Positions 46,943 to 57,176 of a DNA stretch of 64,000 bases are shown in pieces. The position numbers were made by a program, and so were the translations under genes. The notes under the pieces are model-generated. The model did not search any database. It was not told where the DNA came from and saw only the letters and a program-made list of their open reading frames with translations. The stretch spans positions 186,001 to 250,000 of the forward strand of contig JAQAZG010000002.1 of NCBI GenBank assembly GCA_027864655.1, given 5' to 3'. Position 1 is the first letter of the stretch; the number at the start of each line of letters is the position of its first letter. The stretch comes from Oleispirillum naphthae. GTDB taxonomy: Bacteria; Pseudomonadota; Alphaproteobacteria; Rhodospirillales; Rhodospirillaceae.

Positions 46943-47938
46943 TCAGCCGAGTTGGCTGTAGAGGGCGTGGCGGTCGCGGCCCAGGGCCTTGGCGCGGTAC
47001 ATCGCGTCGTCGGCCATTTCGATCAGCCGCAGGGGGGAGAGATTCGGGTCCGGCAGCATCGAGGCGACGCCGAGGCTGATCGTCACGTGCAATTCGGTCG
47101 GTGAGGCGGGGTGCGCGATGTTGAGCGCCTTCACCGCATTGCGCATCCTCGTCACCACCGCCACCGCGCCGCTTTCGTCGGTTTCCGGCAGGATCGCGGC
47201 GAACTCCTCGCCGCCGTAGCGGGCGATGGTGTCCACGTGGCGCATCAGCGCGGCGGAGAGCGCCCAGGCCACCTGCTTCAGGCAGTGGTCGCCCGCGATG
47301 TGGCCGAGGCGGTCGTTGTAGGCCTTGAAGTGGTCGATATCGGCCATGATCAGGGTGAGCGGCTTGCCGCCGCGGTCGCAGCGCCGCCACTCGTAGTCCA
47401 GCGTTTCGTCGAAGGAGAGGCGGTTGAAGATGCCGGTGAGGCGGTCGGTGCGCGACAACACCCGCAGTTGCTCGTTGCGCTCCTGCAACAGGTTTTGCAG
47501 GCGCTCCATTTCGGAGATCTTGGCGTCGAGTTCGCGGGTCTTCTCCTCCAGCGCGCGGCGCTGACGGTGCAGCTCGAGGAAGACGTTGACCTTGCTTTTC
47601 AGGATGTTGACGTCGAGCGGCTTGGCGAGATAGTCCACCGCGCCGGAATCGTAGCCGCGGAACACGTATTCGCGCTCGCTGCGGTTGGCGGTGACGAAGA
47701 TGATCGGGATGTGGCGGGTGCGCGAGTTGCCGCGCATCAGTTCCGCGGTTTCGAAGCCGTCCATCTCCGGCATCTGCACGTCCAGGAGCGCGATGGCGAA
47801 TTCGTGGGAGAGCGTCTTGGCCAGCGCCTCGTTGCCCGAGCCCGCGGTGATGATGTTGAGGTCGGGCGCCGCCAGAAGGTTTTCCAGCGCGAACAGGTTG
47901 TTGGGGTTGTCGTCTACGATCAGGATATCGGCGGGCAT
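46943..47938 (-). CDS. Response regulator with diguanylate cyclase (REC-GGDEF) output
   Basis: Protein of 331 aa. The receiver (residues 1-120) has phosphoacceptor D53 in IALLDVQMPEMDG and K in YLAKPLD. A coiled-coil linker follows (about 125-160). The GGDEF domain (about 165-325) has the active motif GGEEF, preceded five residues earlier by RHVD, an RxxD product-inhibition site, so it should make c-di-GMP and be feedback-inhibited. Last gene of the kinase-cheR-cheB-GGDEF operon, overlapping the CheB gene by 19 bp; the kinase upstream is its likely phosphodonor. Confidence 0.93.
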   Translation of the reverse strand: MPADILIVDDNPNNLFALENLLAAPDLNIITAGSGNEALAKTLSHEFAIALLDVQMPEMDGFETAELMRGNSRTRHIPIIFVTANRSEREYVFRGYDSGAVDYLAKPLDVNILKSKVNVFLELHRQRRALEEKTRELDAKISEMERLQNLLQERNEQLRVLSRTDRLTGIFNRLSFDETLDYEWRRCDRGGKPLTLIMADIDHFKAYNDRLGHIAGDHCLKQVAWALSAALMRHVDTIARYGGEEFAAILPETDESGAVAVVTRMRNAVKALNIAHPASPTELHVTISLGVASMLPDPNLSPLRLIEMADDAMYRAKALGRDRHALYSQLG

Positions 47939-48525
47939 GGTGCCTCCGATTCCGGGATGAGGCGGGCGAGAAAGGCGCCGATGGCGGCCAGCGGCAGCAC
48001 GCGGGCGCCGGCGCAGGCGGCAAGCGCCGCGCGCGGCATCACGTCCACTTCGGCCGTTTCGGGGGACTGCACCACGCCGGTTCCTCCCATTGCTGCGATC
48101 TTCGCCAGGCCCGTCGCGCCGTCGGCACTGGCGCCGGTCAAAATAACACCGACCAAGCGGTTGCAGAAGGCTTCCGCCGCGGTTTCGAACAAGATGTCGA
48201 TCGAGGGGCGGGAAAAGTTGACGCGTTCTTCTCTAGATAAGCTGAACCTGCGGTCGGGTTCAATCATAAGATGATAATCCGCCGGAGCGATAAAGACTAT
48301 GCCGGGTTCCACCGTGTCCTTGTCCTCCGCTTCGCGCACCGGCAGGCGGCAATGCCGCTGGAAGCGCCGCACCAGGGTGTCCGCCGCGTCGGCCGGAATG
48401 TGCTGCACCACCACCACCGCGAGCGGGTAGGCGGCGGGCAGGGCGGAAAGCAGCGCGCCGATGGCGGCGAGCCCCCCGGCCGAGGCGCCGATCACCACCG
48501 CATCCGTTGCGGGCGGGGAGGTCAT
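47920..48525 (-). CDS. cheB: CheB-type methylesterase without receiver domain
   Basis: Methylesterase/deamidase domain only, 201 aa. The catalytic triad is S15 in VIGASAGG, H42 in VVQHIP and D135 in [11 protein letters not shown]. Chemotaxis CheB normally has an N-terminal receiver; this short form is typical of clusters where CheR and CheB act on, or with, a hybrid kinase. It starts four bases inside the cheR stop (ATGA) and its end overlaps the GGDEF gene. Target probably not a canonical chemoreceptor, since none is encoded here. Confidence 0.92.
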   Translation of the reverse strand: MTSPPATDAVVIGASAGGLAAIGALLSALPAAYPLAVVVVQHIPADAADTLVRRFQRHCRLPVREAEDKDTVEPGIVFIAPADYHLMIEPDRRFSLSREERVNFSRPSIDILFETAAEAFCNRLVGVILTGASADGATGLAKIAAMGGTGVVQSPETAEVDVMPRAALAACAGARVLPLAAIGAFLARLIPESEAPCPPIS

Positions 48526-49388
48526 TCCGCCTCCGCTTCCGGAGTGGGCAGGGCGGGCCGCTTGCGGTAGATCTTCTCCCGCGCGTCCACCACCTCGAAG
48601 GCGTCCGCATGCTCGGAGAAGCGCAGGCTCTCCTTGGTGCCGAGGCAGAGGAAGCCGCCGTTGCACAGGCTGTCGAGGAACAGCTTGATCACCTTGTTCT
48701 GCAAGTCGTCGCCGAAATAGATCAGCACGTTGCGGCAGAAGATCACGTGCATCTCGCCGAAGATGCCGTCGGTGACCAGGTTGTGCGGCGAGAACAGCAC
48801 GTTCTGCTTCAGCGCCGTCTTCACCGCCACCGAATCGTAGTCCGCCGTGTAGTATTCGGAGAACGACGAGGCGCCCCCCGCCTTCTGGTAGTTGGCGGTG
48901 TAGTGGCGCACCGCGTCCAGCGGGTAGATGCCGCGCCGCGCGATCTCCAGCACCGGCGGGTTGATGTCGGTGGCGTAGATCTGGGCGCGGTCCTTCATTC
49001 CCTCCTCGGCGAGCACGATCGCCATGGAGTAGACCTCCTGCCCGGCGGCGCAGCCGGCGTGCCAGACCTTGATGAACGGATAGGTCTTGAGCACCGGCAG
49101 CACCTGTTCGCGCACCGCGCGGTAGAAGCCGGGGTCGCGGAACATCTCGGTGACGTTGATCGAGAGCGCCGAAAGCACGGAATCGAAGAACTCGGCATCC
49201 CAGATCAGGCGGTGCGTCACCTCGCAGAAGGTGGCGAGCCCGGCGCGGTTGCGCACATGCTCCAGCCGCCGCTTGATGTGGGCGGAGGCGTAGCCGCGGA
49301 AGTCGTAGCCGGACTTCTGGTAGATCGCCTCCAGCAGCAGGCGCATCTCCAGGCGTTCGTTTTCCATCCGGACGAGATCCGTCGTCAT
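48522..49388 (-). CDS. cheR: CheR-type protein methyltransferase
   Basis: S-adenosylmethionine-dependent glutamate methyltransferase, 288 aa. The small N-terminal domain has [32 protein letters not shown]-binding motif [18 protein letters not shown] follows, then [21 protein letters not shown], and the conserved [10 protein letters not shown]. The protein has no TPR tail. It overlaps the kinase gene by four bases and the cheB gene by four bases, so the four proteins are made together. Confidence 0.93.
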   Translation of the reverse strand: MTTDLVRMENERLEMRLLLEAIYQKSGYDFRGYASAHIKRRLEHVRNRAGLATFCEVTHRLIWDAEFFDSVLSALSINVTEMFRDPGFYRAVREQVLPVLKTYPFIKVWHAGCAAGQEVYSMAIVLAEEGMKDRAQIYATDINPPVLEIARRGIYPLDAVRHYTANYQKAGGASSFSEYYTADYDSVAVKTALKQNVLFSPHNLVTDGIFGEMHVIFCRNVLIYFGDDLQNKVIKLFLDSLCNGGFLCLGTKESLRFSEHADAFEVVDAREKIYRKRPALPTPEAEAE

Positions 49389-52300
49389 CGATAGAGCCAT
49401 ACCCTCAGCAGCGACAGAAGCTTCTCCGTATCCACCGGCTTCGCCAGGTAGTCGCTGGCGCCCGCCTCCACGCACTTGTTGCGGTCGCCCTTCATCGCCT
49501 TGGCGGTGAGCGCGATGATCGGCAACTTGGCGTAGGCGCGGTTCTTGCGGATTTCGCGCATCGCCTCGTAGCCGTCCATCTCCGGCATCATGATGTCCAT
49601 GAGGACGAGGTCGATGCCGGGGTTGTCCGCCAGGCGCGCCAGGCATTCCTTGCCGTCGCGGGCGATCACCACGGCGATCCCCTTGTCCTCCAGCACGCTC
49701 GAAAGCGCGAACACGTTGCGCATGTCGTCGTCCACCAGAAGCACCGTGCGCTCCTTCAGCGCCGCGTCGCGGTCGTGCACCATGCGGATCATCGCGCGCT
49801 GGCGTTCCGGCAGCGCCGCCTCCACCCGGTGGAGGAAGAGCGCGCTCTCGTCCACCAGGCGCTCGGGCGAGCGCACTCCCTTGATGATGATGCTGTCGGC
49901 GTGGCGCTGCAATTGTTCCTCTTCCTCGCGGGTGAGGTCGCGCCCGGTATAGATGATGATCGGCATCTGCGCGCAGTGGGGAATTTCGCCCAGATGCGCC
50001 AGAAGGTCGAAGCCGGTCATGTCCTTGAGGCCGAGGTCGAGGATCATGCAGTCGAAGGGCCGCTCGGAAAGCGCTTCGAGCGCCGCCGCGCCGTCGCCCG
50101 CGATCGTCGTCACCACGTCGCCGTTGCCGATGAGCTGGCGGATCGCCTCCGCCTGGGCGGGGTCGTCTTCGACCACCAGCAGCGCGCTCACCGGCTTGTC
50201 GATGATCTCCTCGATCCTGCCGAAGGCGGCGTCCAGATGCTCGATGCCGATCGGCTTGGTGAGGAAGCCCACCGCGCCCATGCGCAGGCCGTTCAACGCG
50301 TTGTCCACGCCGGAGATGAAGTGCACCGGGATGTGCCGCGTCTCCGGGCTGTCCTTGAGGCGGCTCATCACCTCCCAGCCGTCGATGCCGGGCAGGCCGA
50401 TGTCGAGGATGATCGCGCTCGGGCGGTAGTAGTCGGCGAAGTGCAGGCCGGTTTCGCCGTCCGCGGCGATCAGGCACTTGAAGCTGCGCTCGTGCGCGAG
50501 GTCGCGCAGGATCGCGGCGAAGGCCGGGTCGTCCTCGACGATGAGGAGGATGCGGTCGCCTTCATCGAGGTCGCGGCGGTCGTCCGGCACGTCCTCCGCG
50601 GCCGCTTCGGGCAGGGTGGGCGGCAGGCGTGCGGGTTGCGGCGGGGGCGTGCGCCGCGCCGCGGGAACCGGGCCGGGCGCCGGCTTCGGCGGTTCGGCGG
50701 CCGGCGCCGGGGCTTCCTCCGCCGCGGGTTCGGGCTGTGCGGTAGGCAGGATGACGGTGAACACGCTGCCCTTGCCGGCTTCGCTCGTCAGCGTGATGGT
50801 GCCCCCCAGCGCCTCCGCCAGCCGCCGCGAGATGGAAAGCCCGAGCCCGGTGCCGCCGTACTTGCGGCTGGTGCCGCCGTCGGCCTGGCGGAACGCCTCG
50901 AAGATGTCCGCCTGGCGTTCCGCGGGGATGCCGATGCCGTCGTCGCTGACCGCGAAAGCCACCGCGTTCTCCGGGGTGAGCGCGCTGCCCGCGGGCAGGT
51001 CCGCCGCCTCCGGCCGGGCGATGGCGAGGCCGACGCGCCCGCCCGCCTCGGTGAACTTGAAGGCGTTGGACAGGAGGTTGCGCACCACCTGCTGTAGGCG
51101 GTGGGAATCCGTCACCAGGGCGGCGGGCGCGTCGTCGGCGACCGCGATGTCGAAGGGAATGCCGCGGATATCGGAAACCGGGCGGAACACCCGCTCGATA
51201 TCGGCGAGGAAACCGGCGATCGGCATCGGATCCATCGTCATCTCGATCTTGCCCGCCTCCACCTTGGAGAGGTCGAGAATGTCGTTGATCAGCTTCAGGA
51301 GGTCGCTGCCCGCGGCGTTGATGGTGCGCGCCGATTCCGTCTGCCGCTCCGAGAGGTTGCCGTTGCGGTTGTCCGCCATCAGCTGCGACAGGATGAGGAT
51401 GCTGTTCAGCGGCGTGCGCAGTTCGTGGCTCATGTTCGCCAGGAACTCCGACTTGTAGCGGTTGGCGGTTTCCAGTTCCTGGATCTTCTGGCGGATCTCG
51501 TCGCGCGCCGCGGTCAGCTCGTCGTTCTTCGCCTGGATCGCGCGGCTGCGCAGCTCCAGCTCCTGGGTGCGCTCCTCCAGCTCCTCGTTGGTGACGCGCA
51601 GTTCCTCCTGCTGGGTCTGCAACTCGTTCTCCGACTTGCGCAGGGCGCGGGTCTGCTCCTCCAGTTCCTCGTTGATGACCCGCAGTTCCTCCTGCTGGGT
51701 TTGCAGTTCGCGCTCGGATTCGATCAGGGCCTGGGCCTGGCGCTTCAGTTCGGCGTTGGAGGCGCGCAGGTCGTTCTCCTGCTCGCGCGAGCGGGCGAGC
51801 AGCGCCTCGATGGTCTGGTGGCTCTGCGCCGCGGCGAGCAGCACCCCGGCATTGCCCGCATGCTCGGCGAGGAAGCGGCGGCCGACGGCGGAAAACGGCG
51901 TGAAGCCGCCGAGCAGCAGCACCCCGATCGCAACCCCCTCGAACACCAGAGGCACCGCGGCGAAGCGGCTGGGCCGCACCTCCCCCGCGCCGTAGTCGAG
52001 CACCGGCGCATCGGTGGGCGCGGTGTCGAAATAAAGCGGCGCCTGGGAAACCGCCGCCTGGCCGATCATGCCGTCGCCGAGGGGGATGTTGCTGCGGCGC
52101 TCCGCATCCGCATCGGACACGCCGTGGCGCGCCGCGAGCCGCAGCACCGCCGCATCCTCCCGCGCCAGATAGAGCGCGCCGAGCGGCACCTGGAAGTGCG
52201 CGGTCATGAAGGCGAGGAGGCGCTCGCTCAGTTTGTCCGGGTCGTGCTCGCCGCGCAGCGTGTCGTTGAGGGTGGAGGCGCCGCTCATCAGCCAGTCGTG

Positions 52301-53503
52301 CTCGCGCAGGCGGTGCGCCATGGAATCGAGGGCACGGGAAAGCAGCCCCAGTTCGTCCTTGCGCGCGGCGTCGATGGAGACGTCGAGCCGGCCCTCGGCG
52401 ATCGCCTGAGCCATCTGCGTCGCCTTGAGCACCGGCGAGGTGAAGGTGTCGGCGAAGATCAACGCGCCGATGCCGACGAACAGCACAAGAATGCCGCCGA
52501 GGGCGAGAATCTCGATCCCCAGGTCGCGGATCGGCGCCACTACTTCGGCGCGGGCGACCTTCGACACCAGGGTCCAGGCGACGTCGGGAATCGCCAGCTC
52601 CGTCGCCGCCACCAGCACCGGCTCGCCCTCGCTGTCCTTGAACTCCCCGATGACCGGCTGGCCGCTTGCGGTGCGGCTTTGCTTCCAATAGGGGAGTTCC
52701 GGCATCGTCGCGCCCATCACCCAGCGCCCGCCGCCGGAGGTGTGCACCGTGGTGCGGAACTCATAGCGCGACCGTCTCGGGTCGAAGGCGACGATGTAGG
52801 ACTCGCCGCTCTTGCCCATGCCGTCGCGCGAGGTGACGATGGTGTCGATCAGTTCCGGCCCGAGGCGCAGCGCGATGACGCCGCGCATCTGCCCGTCCGG
52901 CCCGAAGAACGGCTGGCCGATGAACGCGGCGTGATCGCCGCGCTCGCTGCCGTAGAGGGAGAAATCGACGATCGCCGCCTGCCGCGTCTCGCCGATGCGC
53001 CGCCACAGCCGCGTCAGGCCGGAATCGTGCAGCGGGCCGGATTCCACCAGACGCCCGGCGTTGGGGTCTTGCTTCAGCGAATAGAGCAGCCGCCCATCGA
53101 CGGAGAGCAGCAGCAGGTCGCGGTAGGCGTAGGTGGCGAGGTAGTGCCGCAACGACGGCGAATAGCGGTTGGCGATGGCGCGGTAGCCGGGGTCGGTGAC
53201 GTCGAGACGGTTCGCCGCGTCGAGGCCGTGGACGTGCTGGAAGGCGCCGATCTCGGTGAACAGGTTGATGATGTCGTTGCGCTGGTTCAGCCGGTGCACC
53301 GAGTCCAGGCGGATCGAGAAATCGTGCTCGATGCGCGCCTTGCGCAGACTCTGCACCGTGACCAGCTGGCTGAACGACTTGTCGAGCAGCGCCTTCGAGG
53401 CGAAGTTCAAGCCCAGGAAGGAGATCAGGGAGAGCGGCAGGATGCCGGCGAGCAGGTAGAACAGGAACAGCTTGCTCCTGATCGAAGCGTCGGCAAGGCG
53501 CAT
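49385..53503 (-). CDS. Membrane hybrid sensor histidine kinase with three receiver domains
   Basis: Protein of 1372 aa. TM1 is at about residues 12-31, a periplasmic Cache-like sensor follows (about 35-320), then TM2 (about 325-350), HAMP ([21 protein letters not shown]) and GAF (about 420-570). A long coiled coil with [18 protein letters not shown]-type repeats (about 580-680) leads to the HisKA domain with H693 in [12 protein letters not shown]. The ATPase domain ([25 protein letters not shown]) is followed by three receivers near 980-1095, 1105-1220 and 1250-1370, acceptors in [16 protein letters not shown] and LMDIMMPE. The second ends without a clear Lys-Pro pair (IIIKGV), so it may be degenerate. 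First gene of the operon with cheR, cheB and a REC-GGDEF protein; AGGAG precedes the ATG. Confidence 0.93.
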   Translation of the reverse strand: MRLADASIRSKLFLFYLLAGILPLSLISFLGLNFASKALLDKSFSQLVTVQSLRKARIEHDFSIRLDSVHRLNQRNDIINLFTEIGAFQHVHGLDAANRLDVTDPGYRAIANRYSPSLRHYLATYAYRDLLLLSVDGRLLYSLKQDPNAGRLVESGPLHDSGLTRLWRRIGETRQAAIVDFSLYGSERGDHAAFIGQPFFGPDGQMRGVIALRLGPELIDTIVTSRDGMGKSGESYIVAFDPRRSRYEFRTTVHTSGGGRWVMGATMPELPYWKQSRTASGQPVIGEFKDSEGEPVLVAATELAIPDVAWTLVSKVARAEVVAPIRDLGIEILALGGILVLFVGIGALIFADTFTSPVLKATQMAQAIAEGRLDVSIDAARKDELGLLSRALDSMAHRLREHDWLMSGASTLNDTLRGEHDPDKLSERLLAFMTAHFQVPLGALYLAREDAAVLRLAARHGVSDADAERRSNIPLGDGMIGQAAVSQAPLYFDTAPTDAPVLDYGAGEVRPSRFAAVPLVFEGVAIGVLLLGGFTPFSAVGRRFLAEHAGNAGVLLAAAQSHQTIEALLARSREQENDLRASNAELKRQAQALIESERELQTQQEELRVINEELEEQTRALRKSENELQTQQEELRVTNEELEERTQELELRSRAIQAKNDELTAARDEIRQKIQELETANRYKSEFLANMSHELRTPLNSILILSQLMADNRNGNLSERQTESARTINAAGSDLLKLINDILDLSKVEAGKIEMTMDPMPIAGFLADIERVFRPVSDIRGIPFDIAVADDAPAALVTDSHRLQQVVRNLLSNAFKFTEAGGRVGLAIARPEAADLPAGSALTPENAVAFAVSDDGIGIPAERQADIFEAFRQADGGTSRKYGGTGLGLSISRRLAEALGGTITLTSEAGKGSVFTVILPTAQPEPAAEEAPAPAAEPPKPAPGPVPAARRTPPPQPARLPPTLPEAAAEDVPDDRRDLDEGDRILLIVEDDPAFAAILRDLAHERSFKCLIAADGETGLHFADYYRPSAIILDIGLPGIDGWEVMSRLKDSPETRHIPVHFISGVDNALNGLRMGAVGFLTKPIGIEHLDAAFGRIEEIIDKPVSALLVVEDDPAQAEAIRQLIGNGDVVTTIAGDGAAALEALSERPFDCMILDLGLKDMTGFDLLAHLGEIPHCAQMPIIIYTGRDLTREEEEQLQRHADSIIIKGVRSPERLVDESALFLHRVEAALPERQRAMIRMVHDRDAALKERTVLLVDDDMRNVFALSSVLEDKGIAVVIARDGKECLARLADNPGIDLVLMDIMMPEMDGYEAMREIRKNRAYAKLPIIALTAKAMKGDRNKCVEAGASDYLAKPVDTEKLLSLLRVWLYR

Positions 53504-53698
53504 GATGGACTCCTGGGTGTTCTGCCGCCCGGTCTCTCGGGGTTTTCTTGTTGTAAGAGCGCAACATACTCCGACACGCGGGAAGGCGGCAACAGTCGAA
53601 CGGCAGGCCATGGTTTTGCCCCTCCGGTTGCCGCGGCAGGGGAGGTGCGGCGAAGGGAAAAATCCGCTATGCCCTAAGGGGAAAAGGAGCCCGCAAAG

Positions 53699-54166
53699 AT
53701 GAGCGACACGACCGGAACGAACCTCACCCAACTCGGCCGCGCCGCGCGCGCCGCCGCCACCCCGGAAGAGGCGGTGCTGGAACGCGTGCCCTGGCAGGGC
53801 GAGGCCGAAGCCCGCACCGTGGTGCGCTTCACCTGCCCGGAATTCACCTCGCTCTGCCCGGTCACCGGGCAGCCCGACTTCGCGCACCTCGTCATCGACT
53901 ACGTGCCGGACCGCTGGCTGGTGGAATCCAAGTCGCTGAAGCTCTTCTTCCACGCCTTCCGCAACCACGGCGCCTTCCACGAAACCTGCACCGTGACGAT
54001 CGCCAAGCGCCTGGTGGAAACCCTCGCCCCGGTGTGGCTGCGCATCGGCGGCTATTGGTACCCGCGCGGCGGCATGCCGATCGACGTGTTCTGGCAAAGC
54101 GGCGAACCGCCCAAAGGCATCTGGCTGCCCGACCAGGGCGTGCCGCCTTACCGCGGGCGGGGGTAG
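53699..54166 (+). CDS. queF: NADPH-dependent 7-cyano-7-deazaguanine reductase
   Basis: Reduces preQ0 to preQ1 in queuosine synthesis. The protein has 155 aa, the short single-domain form. Nucleophile C53 and D60 are in [13 protein letters not shown]; the QueF motif [20 protein letters not shown] is at residues 76-95. GGIPIDVFW-like C-terminal stretch ([12 protein letters not shown]). AAGGAG precedes the ATG at about 10 bases. It is divergent from the sensor kinase gene and stands alone. Confidence 0.96.
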   Translation: MSDTTGTNLTQLGRAARAAATPEEAVLERVPWQGEAEARTVVRFTCPEFTSLCPVTGQPDFAHLVIDYVPDRWLVESKSLKLFFHAFRNHGAFHETCTVTIAKRLVETLAPVWLRIGGYWYPRGGMPIDVFWQSGEPPKGIWLPDQGVPPYRGRG

Positions 54167-54360
54167 GGGAAAACCAGGCCGGGGGCGCCGCCCCTGGACC
54201 CCGTTGGGGCCTTGGGCCCCAAACCCCATAACTGGTTTTTCGCCGTGCAGCGGCCATCAACCGTCACGCCGCGTGATGGCTTTCTCGCGCTGCGCGCAAA
54301 AACCAAAAGTTATGGGGGGAGCGGGGGGACCGAGTCCCCCCGCGAAGTTTTGGTGTTCCG
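54167..54360. repeat. Dispersed palindromic intergenic repeat, copy E (full core)
   Basis: A complete 93-bp core runs from CCCC at 54224 to ATGGGG ending at 54316. It contains ATAACTGGTTTTTCGCCG, CATCAACCGTCACGCCGCG and GCGCAAAAACCAAAAGTTAT. It is the reverse orientation of copy F, equal in length and nearly identical apart from small patches. G+C-rich hairpins lie on both sides: several at 54176-54222, and GCGGGGGGAC/GTCCCCCCGC at 54320-54342. It separates convergent queF and sqr. Confidence 0.9.
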
Positions 54361-54366
54361 CGTCCC

Positions 54367-55677
54367 TCAGAGTTTCGGTTCGTCGGGGATGGCGTGGAGG
54401 ATCTTGTCCTTGAGCTTGGTGATGCCCAGCGCCTTGAGGACGTATTTCTCGTAGATCGGCTCCGAGGTTCCGGCGCGGATCTTGTGCATGAAGTATTTTT
54501 CGAAGGCGATCTTGGCGGCGTGGACCCACCATCCGGTGGAGAACCAGTTGACGTTGCGCGGCGGGATTTGCGGCAGCGCGACGAAGGCCGCGCCGGAATC
54601 GCCGAAGTCGGCGAGGCAGATGGCGTTCCAGGTGGCCTCGCGGTCCGGTTCTTCGCCGTTCAGCAGGTTGGCGATGTTGTGCGCCGTGGCGGTGACCATG
54701 GATTCGATCATGTAGCCGGTTTTCGGCACGCCCACCGGCACCGGGGTCTTGCCCACCGGCGGGATGGCGACGCACACCCCGATCGAGAAGACGTTGGGGT
54801 AGGCGGGGTTGCGCTGATGCTTATCGACGATGACGAAGCCGCGCGGGTTGACCAGGCCGGGCACGCCCATCACCGCGGGGATGCCGCGGAAGGACGGCAG
54901 CATCATGGAAAAGGAGAAGGGCACGGTGTGGCGCTTCTTCTCGTTGCCGTCGTCGTCCACCTCGATGACGTGGGCCGCGCCGTCGGCGAACTTCTCGATC
55001 TTGGCGTTGCAGATCCAGTCGATGTGGCGGCTGCGCAGGATGCTTTCCATCATTCCCCTGGAATCGCCGACGCCGCCCAGGCCGAGGTGGCCGATATAGG
55101 GTTCGGCGGTGACGAAGGTCATCGGCACCTTGTCGCGGATCTTGCGGCGGCGCAGGTCGGTATCCATGATCGCCGCGAACTCGTAGGCCGGGCCGTAGCA
55201 CGAGGCGCCCTGCACCGCGCCGACGACGATCGGGCCGGGGTCGGCGCAGAAGGCCTCCCACGCCTCGGCGGCGTGCGCCGCGTGATCGACGTGGCAGACC
55301 GACTGGGTGAGGCCGCCATGCGGGCCGAAGCCCTCGATCTCGTCGAAGGCGAGCGCCGGGCCGGTGGCGATGACCAGGTAGTCGTAGATGATCTCCTGGC
55401 CGTCGAGGAGTTCCAGGCGGTTCTCCTCCGGGTAGACCTTGGCCACCCCGGCCGGGGAGAATTCGATGCCGCGCTTGGCGAGCACCGGGGCGAGTTCGAT
55501 CTCGATGTCCTCGCGCTTGCGCCAGTTGACCGCGACCCAGGGGTTGGACGGCGTGAAGTGGAAGGTGGGCGTGTTGCTGACCACCGTGACGGTGTCTTCC
55601 TTGCGCGCCGCGTCCCGCATTTCATAAGCCATCGGCACGCCGCCGATCCCCGCACCCATGACTACGATATGCGCCAT
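54367..55677 (-). CDS. sqr: Sulfide:quinone oxidoreductase
   Basis: Membrane-associated FAD enzyme that oxidises sulfide to polysulfide or sulfane sulfur and passes electrons to quinone. The protein has 436 aa. FAD motif GAGIGGVPMAYEMR is at residues 8-21. All three redox cysteines of the type I enzymes are present: C128 in QSVCHVDHA, C160 in GASCYGPAYEF, C354 in WNAICLADFGD. EPYIGHLGLGGVGDS and PPVGKTPVPVGVPKTGYMIESM are close to well-studied acidophile SQR sequences. Start ATG at 55677. Downstream of an ArsR-type repressor gene (58 bp), so sulfide-responsive expression is expected. Confidence 0.95.
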   Translation of the reverse strand: MAHIVVMGAGIGGVPMAYEMRDAARKEDTVTVVSNTPTFHFTPSNPWVAVNWRKREDIEIELAPVLAKRGIEFSPAGVAKVYPEENRLELLDGQEIIYDYLVIATGPALAFDEIEGFGPHGGLTQSVCHVDHAAHAAEAWEAFCADPGPIVVGAVQGASCYGPAYEFAAIMDTDLRRRKIRDKVPMTFVTAEPYIGHLGLGGVGDSRGMMESILRSRHIDWICNAKIEKFADGAAHVIEVDDDGNEKKRHTVPFSFSMMLPSFRGIPAVMGVPGLVNPRGFVIVDKHQRNPAYPNVFSIGVCVAIPPVGKTPVPVGVPKTGYMIESMVTATAHNIANLLNGEEPDREATWNAICLADFGDSGAAFVALPQIPPRNVNWFSTGWWVHAAKIAFEKYFMHKIRAGTSEPIYEKYVLKALGITKLKDKILHAIPDEPKL

Positions 55678-55735
55678 CCTGCCGTCCTCCGCTGTCACGG
55701 CTGTGCCGTGGTTGTCGCAAGCTCGACCCTCATGC

Positions 55736-56071
55736 TCACTTGGAGGCCGCGGCCTCACTTTTTGATGTCGGCGTTCCGGTCGGGCAATACAATCCCGCCA
55801 GGGTGTCGATGACACGCATCGCGCGATCATCCCTGATGGTGTAGAATACGTTTTGGCGAAACCGCCGGGTCTGGACCAGGCCCTTGCGCCGCAGCACCGC
55901 CAGTTGTTGCGACAGCGCGGACTGCGACAGGCCGATCGCGCGTTCCAGTTCGCCGACCGTCTTTTCCCCGCCGGAGAGCAGGCAGAGAATCGTCAGCCGA
56001 CCCGGGTTCGAGAGGGCGCGGAGAAGGTCGGCGGCCTGTCTGGCGTTGTCGGCGACGTCCATGGTATTCAT
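55736..56071 (-). CDS. ArsR-family repressor, SqrR/BigR-like (probable persulfide sensor)
   Basis: Winged-helix repressor of 111 aa. Helix-turn-helix is VGELERAIGLSQSALSQQLAVLRRKGLV (about residues 39-66). Two cysteines, C30 in RLTILCLLSGGE and C96 in LAGLYCPTG, match the pair that forms a tetrasulfide bridge in SqrR/BigR proteins; the CVCDL metal site of arsenic/zinc ArsR proteins is absent. Next to sqr and divergent from an RND pump with one shared palindrome (56074-56088). Start at 56071; a second ATG lies three codons in. Its role as sensor of reactive sulfur is inference from cysteines and context. Confidence 0.9.
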   Translation of the reverse strand: MNTMDVADNARQAADLLRALSNPGRLTILCLLSGGEKTVGELERAIGLSQSALSQQLAVLRRKGLVQTRRFRQNVFYTIRDDRAMRVIDTLAGLYCPTGTPTSKSEAAASK

Positions 56072-56072
56072 A

Positions 56073-56106
56073 CTTGCTAAATTAGCAACTATGCATATTA
56101 TGTCAA
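56073..56106. promoter_or_regulatory. Overlapping divergent promoters with one palindromic operator
   Basis: TTGCTAAATTAGCAA (56074-56088) is a perfect palindrome. Minus-strand promoter for arsR-sqr: TTGACA (plus 56101-56106), 16 bases, TAATTT (plus 56079-56084). Plus-strand promoter for the RND genes: TTGCTA (56074-56079), 16 bases, TATTAT (56096-56101). The palindrome covers the -10 of one and the -35 of the other, so one bound dimer would shut both. Confidence 0.75.
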
Positions 56107-56159
56107 CAAGGCTTTTCTCCGCCCCATTTCCGGGGCACGACCACGAAGGGGGTTCCTCC

Positions 56160-57176
56160 ATGCGCAGCACGATCCGGACAGTCCTGGCAATCGCGTCGGC
56201 GGCCCTGGTCTCCGCCTCTCTGGCGCAGGCGGCCGACGGCGGCCTGACGGTGCGGCGGCAATCCATCGAGGACCGCAAGACCATCTACGCCACGGTGGAA
56301 AGCGCCCATGTGCAGCAGGCGCGCGCCCGCAACGGCGGCACCGTCGCCATGCTTCTGATCGACGAGGGCGACGCGGTGAAGGCCGGGCAGAAGGTGGCGA
56401 CCATCGGCGACCCCAAGCTGGTGCTGCAGATGCGCTCGCTGGAGGCGAAGACCCAGTCCCTGCGCGCCGAACGCGCCCAGGCGGAACTCGACTTCAACCG
56501 CGCGCAGCAGCTCTACAAGCAGGGCGTGGTCTCCAAGGCGCGGCTGGATACGGCGCGCACCGCGCTTGCCGTGGCGGACCGCGGGCTGGCCTCCCAGGCT
56601 GCGGCGCGCCAGGTGGTGGAACAGCAGATGAAGGAGGGCGAGGTGCTCGCCCCCGGCGACGGCCGCGTCCTGGTGGTGCATGTCACCGACGGCGCGGTGG
56701 TGATGCCGGGCGAGCCGATCGCCACCATCGCCACCGGCGCCTACCTGCTGCGCATCGAGGTGCCGGAGCGCCACGCCCGCTTCATCCGCGAGGGCGACCC
56801 GGTGCGCATCGGGCCGCGCGGCATGGCCCCGGACGAAGACCCGGGCCGCACCCGCGAGGGCAAGGTGGTGAAGGTCTATCCCAAGCTGTCCAACGGCCGG
56901 GTGATGGCCGACGTGGAGGTGGCGGACCTCGGCGGCTATTTCGTCGGCGAGCGCACCCTGGTGACGGTGAAGACCGGCAGCCGCGAAGGTTTTCTGGTGC
57001 CGGAGGGCTATCTCGCCACGCGCTTCGGCGTCACCTTCGCCCGCCTCGCCGACGGCACCGCCGTGGTGGTGCAGACCGGAAGCCGCCATGCGGAGGGCAT
57101 CGAGGTGCTCTCCGGCCTGCATGACGGCGACGTGATCCTGCCCCAGGACGCTCCGAAGGCGGGGGGCCGGTCATGA
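56160..57176 (+). CDS. RND efflux periplasmic adaptor
   Basis: Membrane fusion protein of 338 aa. Signal peptide RSTIRTVLAIASAALVSASLAQA, likely cut before ADGG. The lipoyl half motif is NGGTVAMLLIDEGDAVKAGQKVATIGD, followed by a helical hairpin (about residues 95-160) and then APGDGRVLVVHVTDGAVVMPGEPIATIATG. It ends four bases inside the permease gene. Its promoter is shared with the arsR-sqr control region, which suggests that it answers to sulfide or polysulfide stress. The start at 56160 follows GGGGGTTCC, a weak site. Confidence 0.92.
   Translation: MRSTIRTVLAIASAALVSASLAQAADGGLTVRRQSIEDRKTIYATVESAHVQQARARNGGTVAMLLIDEGDAVKAGQKVATIGDPKLVLQMRSLEAKTQSLRAERAQAELDFNRAQQLYKQGVVSKARLDTARTALAVADRGLASQAAARQVVEQQMKEGEVLAPGDGRVLVVHVTDGAVVMPGEPIATIATGAYLLRIEVPERHARFIREGDPVRIGPRGMAPDEDPGRTREGKVVKVYPKLSNGRVMADVEVADLGGYFVGERTLVTVKTGSREGFLVPEGYLATRFGVTFARLADGTAVVVQTGSRHAEGIEVLSGLHDGDVILPQDAPKAGGRS

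Noticed and set aside
47920-49388. Part of a classical chemotaxis operon
   Set aside because: No cheA, cheW, cheY or chemoreceptor gene is present; the partners are a hybrid kinase and a GGDEF regulator.
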